The notes under the pieces were generated by a model that saw only the letters and a list, made by a program, of their open reading frames with translations, did not search any database and was not told the DNA's origin. A stretch of 8,242 bases of DNA. Source: JALZEG01 sp036258555 (GTDB lineage Bacteria; Actinomycetota; CADDZG01; WHSQ01). Below, in pieces: positions 5,791 through 8,242 of this stretch. The stretch spans positions 1 to 8,242 of the forward strand of contig DATADL010000307.1 of NCBI GenBank assembly GCA_036258555.1, in the 5' to 3' direction. Both the position numbers and the translations under genes were made by a program. How positions within the stretch are numbered: position 1 is the first letter of the stretch; each line of letters starts with the position of its first letter.

Positions 5791-6795
5791 GTGGCCCGCG
5801 ACCTCGCGATAGACCTCGGCACCGCCAACACGCTCGTCTATCAGAAGCAGCGCGGGATCCTCTTCGCGGAGCCGACCGTCCTCGCGCTGAACAAGGAGAC
5901 CGGCGCGGTCCTGGCGATGGGCGACGAGGCGTGGAAGATGATCGGACGCACCCCCGGCTACATAGTCGCCGTGCGTCCCCTGCGCTCCGGGGCCATCTCC
6001 GACTTCGACATCACCGAGAAGCTGTTGCGGCTGATCATGCAGCGCGCCGGCGTGAACCGGCTCTCGAAGCCGAAGGTGCTCGTGTGCGTCCCGAGCGCGC
6101 TCACCGAGGTCGAGCGGCGCGCGGTCGAGGAGGCGACTCTCTCCGCGGGAGCCCGCACCGTGAACCTGATCGAGGAGCCGATGGCGGCGGCGATCGGCGC
6201 AGGCCTGCCGATCCACGAGCCCATCGGCAACCTCGTCGTCGACGTCGGCGGCGGGACGAGCGAGGTCGCGCTGATCTCGCTCGGCGGGATCGTCACGAAC
6301 ACCGCCGTCAGGGTCGGCGGCTTCGACCTCGACGCCGCCATCCAGAACCACGTCCGCCGCGAGTACACGGTCGCGATCGGCGAGCGCACCGCGGAGCGCA
6401 TCAAGATCGCGATCGCGTCGGCGTTCCCGCTCGCCCAGGAGCAGAAGGCGGAGCTGCGCGGGCGCGACCTCGGGACGGGGCTCCCGAAGAACATCCTGAT
6501 CACGTCCGAGGAGATCCGCGAGGCGATCAAGGAGCCCGTGCGCGCGATCGTCACCGCGACGCTCGACTGCATCGGCTCGTCGCCGCCGGACCTCGTCCAG
6601 GACGTGCTGACGAACGGCATCACGCTGACCGGCGGCGGCGGGATGCTGGCCGGGCTCGACATGCTCCTGTCGCAGGAGGCCGAGGTCCCGGTCCACGTGA
6701 CCGAGCAGCCGCTCGAAGCCGTCGTCATGGGGGCCGGCAAGTGCCTCGAGGCGTACCAGAACCTGAAGGGCGTGCTGATGGGGGCCGAGCGCTGA
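5791..6795 (+). CDS. mreB: Rod shape-determining protein MreB
   Basis: This 334-residue bacterial actin binds ATP, polymerises on the inner face of the membrane and directs side-wall peptidoglycan synthesis. The actin-fold motifs are complete: phosphate 1 DLGTANT (8-14), EEPMAAAIGAG (128-138) with the Glu expected to act in ATP hydrolysis, phosphate 2 DVGGGTSE (151-158) and the adenosine motif LTGGGGML (279-286). The length is normal. GTG at 5791 is chosen because it gives MARDLAIDLGT, the usual actinobacterial N-terminus. The open frame reaching back to 5341 is an artefact of high GC. No strong ribosome binding site is seen, and coupling to the membrane protein gene 11 bases upstream is likely. 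Unusually, mreC, mreD, rodA or a penicillin-binding protein do not follow, so this may be a stand-alone or second MreB. Family call certain. Confidence 0.96.
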   Translation: MARDLAIDLGTANTLVYQKQRGILFAEPTVLALNKETGAVLAMGDEAWKMIGRTPGYIVAVRPLRSGAISDFDITEKLLRLIMQRAGVNRLSKPKVLVCVPSALTEVERRAVEEATLSAGARTVNLIEEPMAAAIGAGLPIHEPIGNLVVDVGGGTSEVALISLGGIVTNTAVRVGGFDLDAAIQNHVRREYTVAIGERTAERIKIAIASAFPLAQEQKAELRGRDLGTGLPKNILITSEEIREAIKEPVRAIVTATLDCIGSSPPDLVQDVLTNGITLTGGGGMLAGLDMLLSQEAEVPVHVTEQPLEAVVMGAGKCLEAYQNLKGVLMGAER

Positions 6796-6804
6796 CGGTC
6801 CCAC

Positions 6805-6836
6805 TTGCCGCTCGACGGGCGGACAATCTCTAGTAC
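6805..6836 (+). promoter_or_regulatory. Possible leaderless promoter of the PDZ-Lon protease gene
   Basis: CAATCT (6824-6829) ends 7 bases before the ATG at 6837, and no Shine-Dalgarno site is present. TTGCCG at 6805-6810 resembles a -35, but the 13-base spacer is too short to be convincing. The arrangement suggests the protease gene has its own promoter and a leaderless mRNA, apart from any read-through from mreB 41 bases upstream. Confidence 0.4.
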
Positions 6837-7862
6837 ATGCAGAGCAGCGACTGGGACCGCCCCGCTCCCGTGCCCCCCGTGACCGGCTCGTCACCGTGGC
6901 GTCTGCTCATCGCCGTGACGATCATGGTCGCGATCGTGGCGGGCGCGTTCCTGGTGCCGATCCCGCTCTTCTACCTCTACGTCCCCGGCCCCGTGCGCGA
7001 CGTCGAGCAGCTCGTGCGCGTCGACGAGGCGAAGACGTACTCGTCGGAGGGGCAGCTCTTCCTCACGACCGTGAGCATCCAGACGTCGGTGACGTTCGTG
7101 GACCTGATCGAGGCCGGCCTCGACCCCCACATGGACGTCGTGATGAGAGAGGACGTGACGCAGGGACAGACGTTGCGGGAGGTCCGGGAACAGGCGGAGG
7201 CCGACATGCGCGACTCGAAGCAGGCCGCGCGCCAGACCGCTTTCTCCGAGCTGGGCCTGCCGGCGGGTGAGGGCGCGCGCATCGTCGAGACCGTTCCGGA
7301 CTCGCCGGCGGCGGGGCTGCTGCGCAAGGGCGACCGGATCGTGTCGGTGGACGGCCGGCCGATGTCGACCGCGTGCGACGTGCAGCAGGCGGTGGCGGAG
7401 CACGCGGCGGGCGACGTCGTGCGCATGACGGTCCTGCGGGACGGCGAGCGCGAGGCGATCTCGATCGAGACCGCCTCGCATCCCGCGCAGGCCGGGCTCG
7501 CGTTCGTCGGCATATCGATGGCCGACGTCCTCGGCGACAGCCTCGAGGTCGACTTCGAGACCGGCGAGATCGCGGGGCCGTCGGCGGGGCTGATGTTCTC
7601 GCTAGCGCTCTACGACCGCCTCACGCCCGACGACCTCACGAGCGGCCGCAAGATCGCGGGCACGGGAACGATCGCGTGCGGCGGCGTCGTCGGCGCGATC
7701 GGCGGCATCGAGGAGAAGGTCGCGGGGGCCGAGCGGGAGGGGGCCGAGATCTTCCTGGCGCCCCAGCTCAACTACGAGGCCGCAGCCGGCGCGGCGGACG
7801 ACATCGAGGTCGTCTCGGTGGCGACGTTCGACGACGCCGTGGAGTACCTCGAGGGCCTGTAG
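6837..7862 (+). CDS. Membrane-anchored PDZ/Lon-type Ser-Lys protease (YlbL family)
   Basis: This 341-residue protein begins with a cytoplasmic segment of about 20 residues, then one transmembrane helix (22-48). The rest lies outside the cytoplasm. Residues about 146-210 form a PDZ domain (GARIVETVPDSPAAG, then GDRIVSVDGRPM), which binds substrate termini. Residues about 220-341 are a Lon-type S16 protease domain without an ATPase module. The nucleophile is Ser249 in GPSAG and the general base is Lys294 in GGIEEK. The 45-residue gap and the surrounding GTGTI...GGVVGAIGGI block match the family, so the dyad is intact. YPGPV-like VPGPV just after the TM helix and EGQLFLTTVSI (71-81) are also typical. 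The length is normal. The gene lies 41 bases after mreB. Substrates are unknown here; by family, it cleaves exported or membrane proteins. Confidence 0.93.
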   Translation: MQSSDWDRPAPVPPVTGSSPWRLLIAVTIMVAIVAGAFLVPIPLFYLYVPGPVRDVEQLVRVDEAKTYSSEGQLFLTTVSIQTSVTFVDLIEAGLDPHMDVVMREDVTQGQTLREVREQAEADMRDSKQAARQTAFSELGLPAGEGARIVETVPDSPAAGLLRKGDRIVSVDGRPMSTACDVQQAVAEHAAGDVVRMTVLRDGEREAISIETASHPAQAGLAFVGISMADVLGDSLEVDFETGEIAGPSAGLMFSLALYDRLTPDDLTSGRKIAGTGTIACGGVVGAIGGIEEKVAGAEREGAEIFLAPQLNYEAAAGAADDIEVVSVATFDDAVEYLEGL

Positions 7863-7882
7863 GCCCCCCTGACGCAGGCGCC

Positions 7883-7897
7883 GCCCGGCTCGGGCTG
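7883..7897 (+). terminator. Weak hairpin after the PDZ-Lon protease gene
   Basis: GCCCG (7883-7887) and CGGGC (7893-7897) can form a 5-bp stem with a 5-base loop (or as few as 3 unpaired bases if inner bases stack), 20 bases after the stop codon. No T-run follows. In sequence this GC-rich such a short stem may be chance, so the terminator role is tentative. Confidence 0.2.
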
Positions 7898-7924
7898 CGG
7901 TCGCCGTGCGAGACTTGAACGACG

Positions 7925-8242
7925 ATGTTCGAGAGCTTCATGGCGGTCCCCCTCCACTTCACCGTCGAGTTCCTCGGGTTCCTGATGACGGCGGGCGCGG
8001 CACTCCTCGTGCTCTCGCGGCCGTCGCTGATCCCGGGCGAAGGCTTCAACCGCGTCACGGGTGCGCTCGGCTTCCTGGTCCTCGCGGCGGCCCAGGTCGC
8101 GCACGGCGGCGCGTTCTCGTTCGCCGATCTGAACGCGACGACCGACGGCGCCGAGTTCCTCGCTTCCGCCCGCGGCCTCGGCTACGCGCTCGTGATGATC
8201 GCGGTCGTCGGTGGCCTGCGCGCGGCCCCCTCGGCAGCCGCC
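7925..8242 (+). CDS. Multi-pass membrane protein, N-terminal 106 residues only
   Basis: The frame from ATG 7925 stays open for exactly 106 codons to the right edge of the window, so the C-terminus is missing. Three hydrophobic segments are visible: about residues 12-30 (VEFLGFLMTAGAALLVLS region), 47-62 (GALGFLVLAAAQVAHG) and 84-100 (ending in VVGGLR). The spacing, with short polar links, suits a membrane sensor region like those in front of histidine kinase, GGDEF or phosphatase domains. No such domain is within the window, so this is a guess. The ATG is preferred to a second Met six codons in because the first hydrophobic segment then has a normal lead. GAGACT 9 bases upstream is a poor -10 candidate. 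I do not recognise the family. Confidence 0.65.
   Translation, partial: MFESFMAVPLHFTVEFLGFLMTAGAALLVLSRPSLIPGEGFNRVTGALGFLVLAAAQVAHGGAFSFADLNATTDGAEFLASARGLGYALVMIAVVGGLRAAPSAAA

Noticed and set aside
5776..6894. 372-codon open frames on both strands over mreB
   Set aside because: These are shadows of mreB; they lack any recognisable domain.

Overview
The window is very GC-rich (roughly 70% by eye), with codon third positions that are almost all G or C and frequent GTG/TTG starts. Several genes have a -10-like hexamer 6 to 8 bases before the start codon instead of a ribosome binding site. The gene families (PucR-type regulator, Zincin_2/DUF2342 protein, YlbL-type PDZ-Lon protease, MreB) point to an Actinomycetota bacterium, probably from a less-studied rod-shaped lineage. 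This assignment is an inference. No insertion sequence, phage gene, CRISPR array, tRNA or rRNA was seen.

Layout, left to right. (a) 2-928: the 3' part of a subtilisin-like (S8) secreted protease, followed 19 bases later by a small YfcE-type metallophosphoesterase (948-1433). (b) 1434-1614: a structured, gene-free stretch with a perfect 13-bp hairpin and two tandem hairpins that share a loop sequence. (c) 1615-1770, minus strand: a 51-residue secreted two-cysteine peptide with a strong ribosome binding site. (d) 1875-3035: a PucR-type regulator divergent from the peptide gene. (e) 3032-4171, minus strand: a Zincin_2/DUF2342 protein lacking the HExxH zinc motif; its stop codon overlaps that of the regulator. 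(f) 4204-5274: an NAD-dependent epimerase/dehydratase-like protein, divergent from (e) across a 32-base gap. (g) 5444-5779 and 5791-6795: a small one-pass membrane protein with a very arginine-rich tail, then mreB, preceded by a leader with two inverted repeats. (h) 6837-7862: a membrane-anchored PDZ plus Lon-type (Ser-Lys) protease of the YlbL family. (i) 7925 to the window end: the start of a multi-pass membrane protein.

How the genes may fit together. The Zincin_2, SDR and YlbL genes resemble a neighbourhood I recall as common in Actinomycetota (for example ylbL next to a DUF2342 gene in mycobacteria). Here a cell-shape pair, the small membrane protein and MreB, sits inside it. The membrane protein has a short motif after its TM helix that resembles SepX/GlpR-like divisome proteins, so it is a candidate membrane partner of MreB. 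The PucR-like regulator may control the divergent secreted peptide. The points most worth a second look are the tandem structured repeats, the tiny secreted peptide, the zincin with no zinc motif, and the mreB pair.
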